Shown: piece after piece, positions 48,648-59,697 of the stretch
Position numbering within the stretch: position 1 is the stretch's first letter
Layout: every line of letters begins with the position of its first letter
Source: Euptelea pleiosperma
Lineage: Eukaryota > Streptophyta > Magnoliopsida > Ranunculales > Eupteleaceae
Reading direction: 5' to 3'
DNA: 64,000 nt
Assembly (NCBI GenBank): GCA_035048495.1
Contig: CM068546.1
Span: forward strand, 38,892,674-38,956,673
Notes under the pieces: model-generated
Told to the model about the DNA's origin: nothing
Databases searched by the model: none
Seen by the model: only the letters and a program-made list of their open reading frames with translations
Made by a program: the position numbers and the translations under genes

Positions 48648-49022
48648 GAGTAAAACTTCGGTCACAACAGACGATACGAGCTACGTGGCACACTATTATA
48701 GATCGTTGACCGTATGGATGTTTTGGCCAGTCCCTCAGTGGACCAGCAAACCAAAAATCAGCCTGATTCAAAAATCATCCTGATTAGGGATTTCTAAGAG
48801 CTGGATTGAAGTTATTTTCATGGGTTGATTTTATCCGTACGAATTTGAGCGTTATTTGAGTGCAGAGATCCAAAGGTTGAATATCACTAATAAGGCTGAT
48901 TTTTGGTTTGCAGGTCCACCGGGGGACTGGCCGAAACATCCATACGGTCAGCGCTCTCTAATAGTGTGCCACGTGGATCGTATTGTGGGTTTTGGTCACA
49001 ATCCTGTGACCGAAGTTTTACT
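48648..49022. mobile_element. G-box MITE, complete, GAGTAAAAC ends
   Basis: Ends GAGTAAAACTTCGGTCAC and GTGACCGAAGTTTTACTC are perfect inverse copies. Then comes ACGATACGAGCTACGTGGC and, inverted, GCCACGTGGATCGTATTG. CAGCCTGATTC occurs twice in the left arm (small internal duplication, about 48758-48784). Flanks CTCACCTGG and CTCACCTTG match at eight of nine bases. Confidence 0.8.
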
Positions 49023-49084
49023 CTCACCTTGGATCAGTGAAAACAAAGGGTCGTGATGTAACAAGGTATACGTGAGATCTTTTC

Positions 49085-49375
49085 ATTTGCGGAAGCGACA
49101 TTTTTGGTAGTCACTGCTGCCATCTGGGCCCACTGACCGTATGGATGTTTAGCCCACAAGTTAGTAGGCATCCACACCAAAAATCAGCTTGTTTGATGAT
49201 TTGTAGCCGTTGGTTTTAGTACTAAAACAAATAATTGCATTCAACGGCTATAAAAATGCCTTAAAAATTGCTAAAATCTAATGGTTAGTATTACCAATCA
49301 GGGTGATTTTGGTGTTTATATCCACCAAGGGGTGGGATAACGATAAACATCCATACGGTCAGTGGGCCCAGATGA
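49085..49375. mobile_element. G-box MITE relative (variant arms)
   Basis: Left arm CTGCTGCCATCTGGGCCCAC, TGACCGTATGGATGTTTAGCC; right arm ACATCCATACGGTCAGTGGG, CCCAGATGACAGCTGTGAG. It lacks the CCACGTGG block, but the stem core and the ATCAGCTTG/CAGGGTGATTTT pair mark it as the same broader family. Confidence 0.6.
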
Positions 49376-49427
49376 CAGCTGTGAGTAACAAAAATCGTGC
49401 TTCCACATTTCAAACAGTTTCAGGCAT

Positions 49428-50091
49428 GGGTCGCTCTACGGGCACCCACGTCTTTCGGCTGGGCACCCCACTTGGACCCAAATGCCCCTCCTTCAGCCGG
49501 GCACCCACCCATCCCTTCTCTCTCCCTTCCTCTATCTCTCTATTGTAACTTCCTCCCCCCCTCTCTCTCTCTCACTCTACCCTCTCTCTTTCTACCCACA
49601 TTGGAAAAAAAAAATAGAGAAGAAGAAGAAGAGGAAAGAAGAAGAAGAGGAGGAGGAGGACGCCATTGCCATAGGTACGTCTCTCTCTCTCTCTCTCGCA
49701 GGAGGTGGTGGTGTTGGAGCACACAAAAAAAAAAAATTTGCCTCCACGGCTTGGAACTACCGTGGCCACCATGGCACCCACGGCCACGGCCAGGAGCCCA
49801 AGTCGGAAATTTTTTTGGGATTTTACTGTGGGTGAGAGAGAGATAGAAAGGGTAGAGTGAGAAAGAGAGAGAGGGTTGGAGAGAGAGGGGGAGAGTGAGA
49901 GGGTAGAGGAGAGAGAGAGAGGGGGTGGAGAGAGAGGGGGAGAGTGAGAGAGAGAGAGGGGGAGGGAGTTACAGTAGAGAGATAGAGAGGAAGGGAGAGA
50001 GAAAGGATGGGTGGGTGCCCGGCTGAAGGAGGAGCATTTGGGTCCAAGTGGGGTGCCCAGCCGGAAGACATGGGTACTCATAGAGCGACCC
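49428..50091. mobile_element. Mutator-type foldback element with GAGA-rich core
   Basis: 664 bp. Arms of about 130 bp: GGGTCGCTCTACGGGCACCC, CGGCTGGGCACCCCACTTGG, CCGGGCACCCACCCATCC at left, inverted at right. The arms run into CT- or GA-repeat tracts. Flanks TTCAGGCAT (49419-49427) and TTTAGGCAT (50092-50100) match at eight of nine bases, as for Mutator-type insertions. The centre (49660-49810) is GC-rich (GGCCACCATGGCACCCACGG) with donor- and acceptor-like signals and could be a captured gene piece, but it is too short to identify. Confidence 0.75.
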
Positions 50092-50189
50092 TTTAGGCAT
50101 ATCTTGTTACATCTTTTTCCGAAAACAAAAAGGTCGATCTCATGGACGAGCATAACTGTCCAATCCATCAAATCAAAGTGATACTTAAA

Positions 50190-50425
50190 GTAGAGTAAAA
50201 CTTCGCTCACAGCGCTGTCATCCAAGCCGATGACAGCACACAATATGAGCCACGTGGCACTCTTAGAGGGCTACTATATGGATGTTCAGCCAATCCCTAT
50301 GTGGACCTACAAACCAAAAATCGGCCTTGATTAGTGATTTCTGGGCATTGGATTGGAATTATTTACATGGGTTGATTTCTAGGCGTTGGATTAGTGTGCC
50401 ACGTGGCTCATTTTGCGCGTTGTCA
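50190..50425. mobile_element. G-box MITE copy, internally shortened
   Basis: Left end GAGTAAAACTTCGCTCACAG and ACAATATGAGCCACGTGGC; the right arm keeps only GTGTGCCACGTGGCTCATTT and GCGCGTTGTCATCGGC. The right terminal sequence is lost. Confidence 0.6.
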
Positions 50426-50603
50426 TCGGCCTTGAACATTGTCCTTGTTGTGGAATATCCCCAAGGATTGATGGAATAACAAACAATGGCCACCAATACA
50501 CACATCATAAGTACAGAAAATCAAATAGAGAACAGAGACAAGCAAGTTACTAGGTTTGGTCGAAACCTACGTCCACAGCTATGATGATTGGTTGTTTACT
50601 ATG

Positions 50604-50685
50604 TGTTACGTTCCTAGGTTAAGACCTTAGCTTTCCGCTCCACTATCACCAAGGTGCTTTTGGAGTATTGGTTTGGGTCTTAACA
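50604..50685 (+). repeat. Left LTR of the TRIM element
   Basis: Starts TGTTACGTTCCTAGG and ends GGGTCTTAACA. It differs from the right copy only at a few bases near its start (GTTCCTAGG against GATCGTAGA), so insertion is not very old. Confidence 0.9.
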
Positions 50686-50687
50686 TT

Positions 50688-50700
50688 TGGTATCAAAGCC
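50688..50700 (+). promoter_or_regulatory. tRNA-Met primer-binding site of the TRIM
   Basis: TGGTATCAAAGCC, two bases after the left LTR. It complements the 3' end of initiator tRNA-Met except for one base (A for G at position 9). Confidence 0.85.
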
Positions 50701-51067
50701 AACCCCACCTCCAGGGTTTGAGTCACAGGAGAGGCAGCTATGGTTAAAAAAAATAAAATCCATGGGCTTGTTGTAGTATGGGATACTTAGGGCCTGCCAT
50801 AGGATGGGCTATGGAGGTTAAATAAAAAAAAAGACCTCACCATGATATGGGATATGGAGGGCCCGCCATAGTGGCCTATTGTGATCAGTCTTGGAAGGGG
50901 CGACCTAGGGAAATGGCTACCTGAGGGCTCGCTTAAAAAATGAGAAAATAGGGGTACCGGAAAAAATGTTGGGGTCTGCTCACAAAAGAGTAAGAAAATA
51001 GGGGTACCGAAGTGCATGCCACCTTAGAGTGGGCTGCCGTGGACGTCGGCTTTGAAGGGTGGTGGAA

Positions 51068-51149
51068 TGTTACGATCGTAGATTAAGACCTTAGCTTTCC
51101 GCTCCACTATCACCAAGGTGCTTTTGGAGTATTGGTTTGGGTCTTAACA
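51068..51149 (+). repeat. Right LTR of the TRIM element
   Basis: Starts TGTTACGATCGTAGA and ends GGGTCTTAACA. Preceded by a purine-rich tract and followed by the CTATG duplication. Confidence 0.9.
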
Positions 51150-51423
51150 CTATGAAATGTCAAAATACAAGCTCACTCAATACTCAGAAAACCACTTTTG
51201 TTAACATATTAGGGTTTTCAAGAAGTCCTAGAGCCAAAAGGATACAATGAGCCGCGAAATACACCAAAATCAGAAAACAAAATTCCACGACTACATTCGA
51301 ACGACCTGGAGTTCAGTCGAATGAATGCGACATTTCGTTTGACCGACAAAACCCGAGAACAACAAAGCAAAACAAATTGGTTCATTGGAACGACCCTGAA
51401 ACCTTGAATTCAAGTCATAACAG

Positions 51424-51690
51424 TCCTTGACTGTAGGGTAGGGTCACTACCTCCTGCTCCCATATCAAAGAGTTCAACTCTTTTATTACCAAGGCTATAT
51501 TGCAGTGCCAACAAAAAGAAAGGAGGTTTTTTGAGAACCAGAAAAATCAAAGCGGGATTCTTCAAAGACATATACAAGACCTGGTAAAGAAGCACATAAA
51601 AGACAGAACGAGGTTCTGTTTAGATGAACAAGAGAGCGCTTTTCTCTACTAAAAAAAATTTATTGAACGAAAATATATCACAACGATCAC
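51424..51690 (-). pseudogene. Duplicated NPSN13 exon 5 with flanking intron
   Basis: This matches 55093-55400, which is coding exon 5 of NPSN13 (encoding NKRVELFDMGAGGSDPT) plus upstream intron, in the same orientation. In the copy the sequence before the exon reads CACTGCAATATAG instead of CACTGCAG, a 4-bp CTAC repeat after DPT breaks the frame, and about 33 bp of intron are missing. Most bases still agree. It lies about 0.65 kb beyond the NPSN13 stop codon and has no other exons, so it is a dead partial duplicate. Confidence 0.85.
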
Positions 51691-52336
51691 TCCTGAGAAT
51701 CACGATCGATATCTTCGACGGGAAATGGAATGCAAGGATTTAATTTAGGATGGGAGCAGCGGCAGCAATAGCTCGAAATGAAAAACGTTTGTTTCTGGCG
51801 GCAAAATCCAAACCAATTCAGATTGAGTCGAACAAAGAGCCAGAGGTGTGCATTTATGTTGACTGTTCATCCATTTACAACGTTGGTTCACTGTCCATAA
51901 TAAAAAAAAAAAAAAAAAAAACGCCAAAGAAGCTACAAAAGATAAATAAATACAATAATTAAACACGCATAAAATGTTCATATTTCTCTTTCAAGAGTGT
52001 CTCTGTAGTGCATGTACAAGATTTGCAGCCGTTATTGACAAGTACATAAAGTTTTGGGCACTTAAAACAGTCTTGTAAGGTTTACAATGACGACCATGGC
52101 ACTCAAACAACCCAAAAGGGAGAAAGAGAAAAGAAAAACCTCAAAATATGATTTACACGTAAAGAAAGAATCACCATCGAGGTATGCACATCTCAGCAAA
52201 CAAGTTTAATATAAGCCCAAAAGAGCCCGATAGATGCCCAACACAGCATTGCTCCTACTTCCATGCGTTCTTTGGCGACATCAGTCATATTGCAAATGGG
52301 GGTACAAGAATCACTCTCCCTTTTTATATGCGGATA
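51691..52336 (-). other. NPSN13 3' flank and probable 3' UTR
   Basis: Sequence beyond the NPSN13 stop codon; it holds a run of A (51902-51920) but no further coding exon. The NPSN13 transcript probably ends in the first few hundred bases. Confidence 0.45.
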
Positions 52337-55300
52337 CTACTCGAAGAGTCCTGCAGCTGGCACATACAATAACCTTCTTGTTGTTGGAGCTGGAGGTGCC
52401 AATCCAGGGATGTCTATGATGTCTTTGTTGTTTGGGTTCACGATCTTAAAAAAAAATACAACATCTATTAGAATATAGAAATGTTTTAGGCATGGATGTA
52501 TGTGCCAATTCATGCACGAATTCATGTAAATAGAATAAAGGCAATGGTGCTGTTAAAGGCATTTGTAATTCTAATAAAACAAGGATGCTACATGCCTTGA
52601 GAATATAACATGGATGCTTATAATTTGAGCTAAGGATGACATGAGGTGCAGTGAAACAATGGGCGCATAGGTTAGTTTGCAGGAAACACGTGCTGGATAG
52701 CATCAGACCATGGCATTTAATGGTACACATTGTGGACTTTTTTCTTTTTGACTACCCCATGAAAGTGCATCTGGCTCAAGCTTTGGGAATGCTATAGAAG
52801 AGGACCTAATGGGCACCAGATCAAACTTCTCTAGCACGTGAAGGTGAACTACAGAAGAACGCCAGGACATGTTGAGTCACAAATCTCTTATATTTTCAAA
52901 AATATTGCAATAAAAATTCTAAAATATTTTATGAATGATAATACCACAAAGGGAATTTTTGACATACCCCCCGCCCAACATTTGAAAAAGCTGACATACC
53001 CACCTATGACTCAGTCCACTGTCATTTGACCAGTGTTGACCCAAGTTGACTATCAAATTTGTATTAAAGGACGAAAGTGCCCTTGTCTTCAACCCTAGAA
53101 CAAGGGTTTGGGTTTGTTGCAAAACCCAAACCCCAAATCAATCATGAAAAGAGGAGATTAAAAATAAAAATAAAGACCCATGTTGGTAAACCTGATATTT
53201 TATTTTTTATTTTACTTTTTTGATGAATTAATTAAGCAAAGATTGAGAAGAAAAAACCCCATAAAAATAGATAAAACTCATGAGGGAATGAGATTTCTTT
53301 CTATGGATTTTATTAGGGAAGAATGAAAATTTAAAATTGAGAGAACCTTTCTTTTCAAAATCCATGGCTTAAAAGCTTAAAATCTAAATTGCTCTTATTC
53401 TGGTTTTTTCGTTTTTGTTAATGAAAATTTCCGTATGTGTTTTTTTTTTTTTAATCTTGAGCTTTAAATTGTTGCCAGAGTGGTGGTCGGCCGGCCATGA
53501 TACTCCGGTGGGTTGCTTGCCGGTGATGGGCGGCCAACCCATTGGAATCCCTTGGCTGGATGGCCGGCCACTGTAGCCGTTTGATTTGGGTTTTGGCCCA
53601 AACCCTTGTTCTAAGGTTGAAGACAAGGGCACTTTCGTCCCTTAATACAAAATTTGGTAGTCAACTCAGGTCAACACTAGTCAAATGACAGTGGACCGAG
53701 TCATAGGTAGGGGGGTATGCCAGCTTTTTCATTTGTTGTGGGGGGGTATGTCAAAAATTCCCTAACATTAATTATTTCACAGGAAATAAAAATTCACAAG
53801 GAAATATTTTTTTTCTTGCAAAATATCCGAAAATCAATTGACATTTTGATATTCACAATTGTCACAAACAACCCAAAAGTTGGTCAATTTCTTTTCACAA
53901 AAAAACAGTTATGCTGGCAATTCTATGAAACTTGTGGAAATTACGTTAAAGAGAGAGAGAGAGAGAGAGAGAGAGTACCTTGACAATGATTATGGCTATT
54001 ACACCACAAACAATGAGAAGTAGAAACATCATGATACACTTATCAGTAGCCACCTAAAAGAAGAGTTTGGTAATTGTTTCAGATATAAAAAAGATGTGAA
54101 TGGTAAAATGGACAGTGCAAGACGGGGGGAAATGAACAACCAACCTGCCTACCGATCTCCTTCACCAGCTGGGAGGCCTTCTTGATTGAGAACTGAATTG
54201 TATCCAGCTCATTAACAATGCGGCCCATTTGTTCGGTCTGCAAAATTTTGAGAGCAAAGAAACCATTTATAAATGACCTGAACACCAGGAGGCATGAGGA
54301 ATGGGCCACAGAATCACCCAACAGCATTTGTTTTACACGATTATCGATTATTTATGATGCCTACTCACTTGGCCCTTCAAGGTTACTGCAGTCTGAGCCC
54401 CCACCTCTACTGTTTGCTCCACAACCTATGCATCAATCTTCACGGTGAGGACACACTGGTCATTGCAGAATGCTAAGAAAGGAAATGCTTGAAGGTCAAC
54501 TGTTCACCTGTTTTGAGCGTTCTATAGCCTGATCAGTCTCGTCCATCTTATTTTTCCCAGCATCGATAAGCTCTTGATTGGACATTGCTACAGGATAAAG
54601 GATAAGCCAGGTCAACCATCAGAATGTGGAAAAACTACGGGCCGATTTGCATGCCAACACACAAAACACCCTTCCTCTTTTTTACCCAATAGCACATTTT
54701 AGAATCCCATTGAAACTCAAATCCCCAACTAAAATACTGAGAAATATTTGCACATATGTACTTGTGTGTAAGGAATTGCAACCGAACATACATGTTCTTA
54801 ATAAATTGTTTCACCACTTAAACAAAGCCTATGGTTAGCTTTCTACCAACTTCATGTGAATATGTACATACGATATACTAGAATCTAGAAGAAGAAGATG
54901 TAATAATGATAAACAAATAGATATCATCACATTGATATGATGCCTTCCGAAGATGATAGGAAAAGTAAATTTCATCATGCAAACATATATATATTGATAG
55001 ATGTATCAATAATGCATATTCATTTATTTTCTCCTTTTGATAGATGAAGAGAATATGGGAGAGAGATCAAATCTCACATGATGCCATTTGAACATTGTCC
55101 TCAACTGTAGGGTCACTACCTCCTGCGCCCATATCAAAGAGTTCAACTCTTTTATTACCAAGACTACTCATATACCTGCAGTGCCAACAAAATGAACATG
55201 TGGTTTTTTGAGAAACAGGGAAAAATCAAAGCAGGGATTCTTCAAAGACATACACAAGACCTGGTAAAGAAGCACATAAAAAGTCAAAGACAGTATATAA

Positions 55301-56199
55301 TCACCCAAACATAAAGACAAAACGAGCTTCTGTTTAGATGAACAAGAGAATGTTTTTCTGTACTAGAAATTTATTGAATGAAAATATATCACAAGTAACG
55401 AGCCAAAAAGTAGTCAGTATGTAAGGTTGCAGGCATGCTCAAGCTGGTAAGTTGTAACATAAGATGATGTACTAACAGCATCTCCCAGACTTAATGAGGA
55501 ACTAGTTCAGCTAGAACAGGAAACTCTTCTCCATAGAGGGCCAGTGCAGCTTGTGATTCCTGATTTAGGTCCTAAAATAGCTTATTTTCTACCTTCTCTT
55601 TCCAGGTCTAACCTCCTCACGTATAGATCTCATATAAAGAAACCAAGCTTTGTCCGCAAAAAAAATGGTACTCATAAGTCACAACTGAAAAGTTTATGGA
55701 GGAGGCAATAGTTTCAATTTACATAAAAGTTTGGCAAAACAAAATTTAAAAAAGCACCCTAATAACTGATAAATAAACATGTACTGACTCTTGGACTCTA
55801 AACAGCACACAAATTGACCTGTTGATGATTAAGTCAAAATAATTAAATTGGTGAAACTAACTTACGTTTTTCTCAAGCCCACATATGAATTTAGCTCTTT
55901 GATCTGCAACAATACAGTTTATTGTGTTAATCACCAAGGGTACTTTAGCAAAAACCTACCAAAGTATGCATATCAAACATAAATAAAATAAGAGCACATA
56001 GAAGACTTGGAGAATTCCAAACAACTAACCAGGGATTGTTTTCTCTCATTAAGTTGCTTATTGACCTCAGGAGGATTTCCACTCTCCTCATCTTTAATTT
56101 CACGATCAAACTCTTTGATCAACCTGTAACAAAAATTTGGAACATATGACAATGCATAGATTCACAATGTACTAAGTTCTAAAAAAGACAATACTACCG

Positions 56200-56237
<38 letters not shown>

Positions 56238-58821
56238 CCAAAAAATAAATAAATAAATAATAATAATAAAACAAAAAAATTAACTTCAAATCAGTAGTCC
56301 ACAACTATTTAGCAGAGAACGAGTAGTCCACAACTTCATTCTCCAATCAACTTACTATATGTACCCATATATGGTGAAAAACTTCAAATCAGTACAGATA
56401 TACTTGGATTAGAGAAATGAGAAAGCTCATGTAGTTGATCCAACACACCGTTTACACTCCCTCATCTTCCCCGTGAGTTCTTCTAACTGTTTACTTTGTC
56501 TATTCGGATCTTTAATCTTATCCAGCTTCTGGAATCCATTTCTGCAAATACGCAAAAAAGTAATATACATTATTAATATATATCATCATCATCATTTTGT
56601 AACCTTGTCACAAATATTTGTCACTATAATTACATGAACCACAGAAAGCATCATCCTGACACTGCAAAACGTTTGGTTGTTATAGAATGAGATACAACCA
56701 CCATAACTGAACAATAGTGCTTTATTTTCAAGAGCCCACAACAAGCAAACATGCAGTTTACTTACTAAAAACCTATGTTAACAAGATTGGCCAAGGATAC
56801 AGCCCCAACACAGTATGGATATGGTATTTACACTTAAAATATAAGTATCAGACATGGATACGGCATAGCTAAAGGATGGTCGCAACATAAGGTCCAGCCC
56901 TAGAATATGACATCATCACCATTGATTAAGATAAATTAATATTTTGCAATGTACAATACTACAATAAATAAAACATCTGGCCCGTTCCACCCCTGAATAC
57001 TTGCAATGGCTGGTAGACGGTACAAAGCAGCAAATAACTGAAATCACAAGACCTTTATATTTTTTCCGATTGGTAATTGATATCAGAATTCTAAGTAATA
57101 TATAAGGTGCATAGAAAAGGAAGCCAACAAAGGAACACAGTACTGGCAGATGAATACACAAACAATCACGACTCAACTCATTATATAAGAAACTTGAGAA
57201 GCATAACAGTATTTTGTATCTCTATGCAACCTGATACTGTACTCTTACTTAGGAGTTATGTAACCAATGTGTTGGTGCCAGATGCTGACTCAAAGTGCCA
57301 CATGACCCCAACAAACCCAATAATCACCATACAGTTGATTCCATATATTAGAAGACAGGATTACCAATATGCACTAGAATAGTGCATACAGGAAAGAACA
57401 AAAAAATCAAGATATTTTGATAAATTAAGATATATTTGAATAAGAATGCTGGCGTGCATCAAACATCTGTCTGACATGGGGTGTGCGACACGGCAATATT
57501 AAAGGGAGTGATCTCATTTGAGCGAGGGAAATACTTAATCTTATATTCGTGTATGTGCTTTGATCAAGGGGCTATGGACTAATATGATATCGGTTACCCC
57601 ATTGTCCACAATTCAACAACCACCCGTGCAGAGCAAGGAGAGTAAAACATCAAGATCTAAGCAACCTACTACAAAGATGCTTACTGATGAGATACAAATG
57701 AGTTTTCTACTACGACGAACACATGATGCATCTTATGAGTTCCAAGGTTTCAGAACTCAATTTTGGCATCAATTTCGTCGCAGGAAAAAACTAACACAAA
57801 ATCCTGGAAAAAAAATCAACATTTTGCCAAAATTTCAGCCAAGATAGTATAAATTTTGTATAAGAAACTTAGCCGAAATTGATTGAATTTTAGAAATGCC
57901 CAAAATCAAAACAGGATCTCGAAATCTTGGGATTTTGGACGTAATTTACAACCTTGTATGGGTTTAATATTCTACATAACAAAGAACTTAGCCCATTAAA
58001 TACTCTGATGGGATGTACTGCAATTTTAGAAAATTTGTGACGGTGAGCTGCATGGGCACTATGGTTCCTCATAATTAAAATCCGTGACAGGGTGAGCCCT
58101 ATGGGCATTAGGGTTCCTCCTATTGGACATCTAAATATAAATTAAGTTTAAAACGTTATAGCTTTCAGAGAGAATGATGAAGAAGCAGGTTTACACCTGA
58201 ACAAGAATAGGATCTCTAAATCTCAACATTGTATAGGATTATAACTATGACAGCATGATGAGAGTTACCATATATTTGGAGATTCTGGATTTCTGTGAAG
58301 AGACCATCCTATGAAATAGCAACTCTAGTCTCTACAGTTCATTTATTGAGTTTGTTACAATATCCGTAAAAATTCATAAGTGGCGACTCTTGCGAGCAGA
58401 TAACGAAGAGAAAATTTATATGAGCTAGAAATTTACACAAATTCCATCCCAGTCAAACTGGGTTGTCAATGGTAATTAGGTAATTCATCTTTCTTATTGA
58501 GTTAAAGTGGCGTGCTATCGAGTTAAAATGGGACCATAAACTCTATAAACACCAACCGTGTGATACAATATGAATAACTACCCTAAATATCGCATACATT
58601 TAAAGAAATTAGGCCATTTCAGATCACCAATTTCAGAACAACAAACAAGAAATAACCGAAAAACAGCCAAAAATCAAAATAATTCAAGATGAAAAGCTGT
58701 AAAATTTAGAACATAAAAGCGAAATCAAATCGTGGTAATCTTACGCGAGGGCTCGGAAATTGTCGCGAATCTCTCCATCGATCTGCTCTAGCTGAGGGGT
58801 CATCTGCAATTCGGACGCCAT
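52337..58821 (-). CDS. NPSN13: NPSN13-type novel plant SNARE (Qb-SNARE)
   Basis: Ten exons: 58821-58745, 56541-56449, 56123-56030, 55903-55866, 55175-55078, 54587-54508, 54425-54369, 54237-54145, 54053-53979, 52444-52337; phases agree; 270 aa, about the expected family length. The N terminus MASELQMTPQLEQIDGEIRD and DMGAGGSDPTVEDN point to the NPSN13 branch rather than NPSN11 or 12. The SNARE motif runs from about 135 to 210 (MSNQELIDAGKNKMDETDQA, IQFSIKKASQLVKEIGRQ) with the central-layer Gln in LKGQTEQM (about 179). A tail anchor (CIMMFLLLIVCGVIAIIIVK, about 216-235) is followed by the conserved IVNPNNKD and PGLAPP tail. NPSNs act in vesicle fusion; NPSN11 pairs with the KNOLLE syntaxin at the cell plate. 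Intron 1 is 2.2 kb and the last intron holds a foldback transposon. Confidence 0.94.
52951..53762. mobile_element. Foldback element in last NPSN13 intron
   Basis: 812 bp with inverted arms of about 180 bp: GGGAATTTTTGACATACCCC, GAAAAAGCTGACATACCC, GTCATTTGACCAGTGTTGAC, GACAAGGGCACTTTCGTCC (as its partner) and CCCTTGTTCTA. The right arm reverses each of these and ends GGTATGTCAAAAATTCCC. The centre holds CGGCCGGCCATG-type GC-rich sequence. It lies 216 bp from exon 9. Target duplication uncertain. Confidence 0.7.
56200..56236. repeat. C37 homopolymer in NPSN13 intron 2
   Basis: Thirty-seven consecutive C residues, followed by GCCA and an AAATAAATAAATAA tract. It lies 77 bp upstream, on the coding strand, of the start of coding exon 3 (the minus strand reads as a G run). 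Very long C runs are rare and also prone to sequencing error. Confidence 0.9.
57742..57956. mobile_element. hAT-like MITE in NPSN13 intron 1
   Basis: 215 bp beginning CCAAGGTTTCAGAAC and ending TAATTTACAACCTTG. Flanks TATGAGTT (57734-57741) and TATGGGTT (57957-57964) match at seven of eight bases. The interior has GCCAAAATTTCAGCC and AGCCGAAATTG in inverse order, resembling the element at 2557. Confidence 0.6.
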
Positions 58822-59190
58822 TGTATCCGGAACTTCAAACCCGGTAACCGATTTTCAGACCTCACGCCATATTAAACAGAGCAGAAAACCTTAATTCAAG
58901 CTTCGAACTTCGATCAATCTTCAAACTCCATTAATGGAGCTTCATCAGAATGGAACACTAACCCTAAAAAGTAAACCAGAAAAAAAAATTTAAGAGAAAC
59001 CTGTGAGGATTTGGGCGCAGAAGAATTTCAAGTTTTAGGGCTTTTGAGAAACGGTGGAAAAGAAGGGAAAGAAGGAAGAGCGGTTTTGTATATTTGATTT
59101 TCAAGATGAGATTAGTTGTCTGACAAAATTTTAAAAGTGTTTTTAGGGTAGGAGATATCTAAAATGAGCCTAGGGGACACGAAACTAAAA
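58822..59190 (-). promoter_or_regulatory. NPSN13 leader and promoter
   Basis: Sequence upstream of the NPSN13 ATG. The minus strand has a possible leader intron near 59000 (GAAACC then GTGAGG is not a clean donor) and purine-rich stretches at 59060-59085. The transcription start is probably near 59060-59100. Confidence 0.35.
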
Positions 59191-59204
59191 TCTGGGTTGG
59201 ACGA

Positions 59205-59290
59205 TATGAGTCATAACAATATCGCGAGAAATTACGACCGAACGAATGTTTGGCTCATCCCTAGTTGTACCTACTACCTACGTACAAAAA
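59205..59290. mobile_element. G-box MITE scrap
   Basis: Short left-arm remnant (ACGATATGAGTCATAACAAT, CGACCGAACGAATGTTTGGC, CATCCCTAGTTGTACC), ending where the next complete element's duplication begins. Confidence 0.5.
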
Positions 59291-59293
59291 ATA

Positions 59294-59697
59294 GAGTAAA
59301 ACTCTATCACAGCGGTCTGACAGATGCTTCTGTTACAATGCAAAACACATCCCACGTGGCACATTCTTAGTGGACGCTGACCGTACAGATGTTTGGCCAG
59401 TCGCTCGGTGGACCTATAAACCAAAAATCAACCTGATTAGTGATTTATACCCTTTGGAACTTTGCACCCAAATAACGCTCAATAATGCTCGAAGGCTTAC
59501 CGTTAAAATCAACCCATGAAAATAACTTCAATCAATCGCTTAGAAATCACAAATCAGGCTGATTTTTGGTTTAGAAGTCCACTGAGGGACTGGCCAAACA
59601 TCCATACGGTCTGCGTCCACTAAGAGTGCGCCAGGCAGGATGTGTTTTGCATTGTGACAGAAGTATATGTCCGAACGATGCGATGGAAGTTTTACTT
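59294..59697. mobile_element. G-box MITE, complete, 9-bp TSD
   Basis: 404 bp with ends GAGTAAAACTCTATCACAG and GCGATGGAAGTTTTACTT; then TGCTTCTGTTACAATGCAAA and its partner TTTTGCATTGTGACAGAAG; then CCCACGTGGCACATTCTTAG, worn at the right (GCCAGGCAGG). Perfect CAAAAAATA duplication (59285-59293, 59698-59706). Confidence 0.88.

Larger units (their letters stand above)
50604..51149 (+). mobile_element. TRIM retrotransposon (complete, non-autonomous LTR element)
   Basis: 546 bp. Two 82-bp direct terminal repeats, 50604-50685 and 51068-51149, begin TGTTACG and end CTTAACA (TG..CA) and are nearly identical. Two bases after the left repeat comes TGGTATCAAAGCC, one mismatch from the usual initiator tRNA-Met primer-binding site. 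A purine-rich tract (GAAGGGTGGTGGAA, 51054-51067) immediately precedes the right repeat. A perfect 5-bp duplication CTATG flanks the element (50599-50603, 51150-51154). There is no gag or pol, so it is a terminal-repeat retrotransposon in miniature moved by another element's enzymes. The element also sits inside older repeat-like sequence. Confidence 0.92.

Noticed and set aside
49397..50243. Long open frames of 117-223 codons around 49.4-50.2 kb
   Set aside because: They read through GA/CT microsatellites and the inverted arms of a foldback transposon; the Ser/Leu and Arg/Glu runs are simple-sequence artefacts.
50420..51400. Full LTR retrotransposon around the TRIM
   Set aside because: The sequence either side of the TRIM looks repeat-like, but no second LTR, gag or pol was seen.
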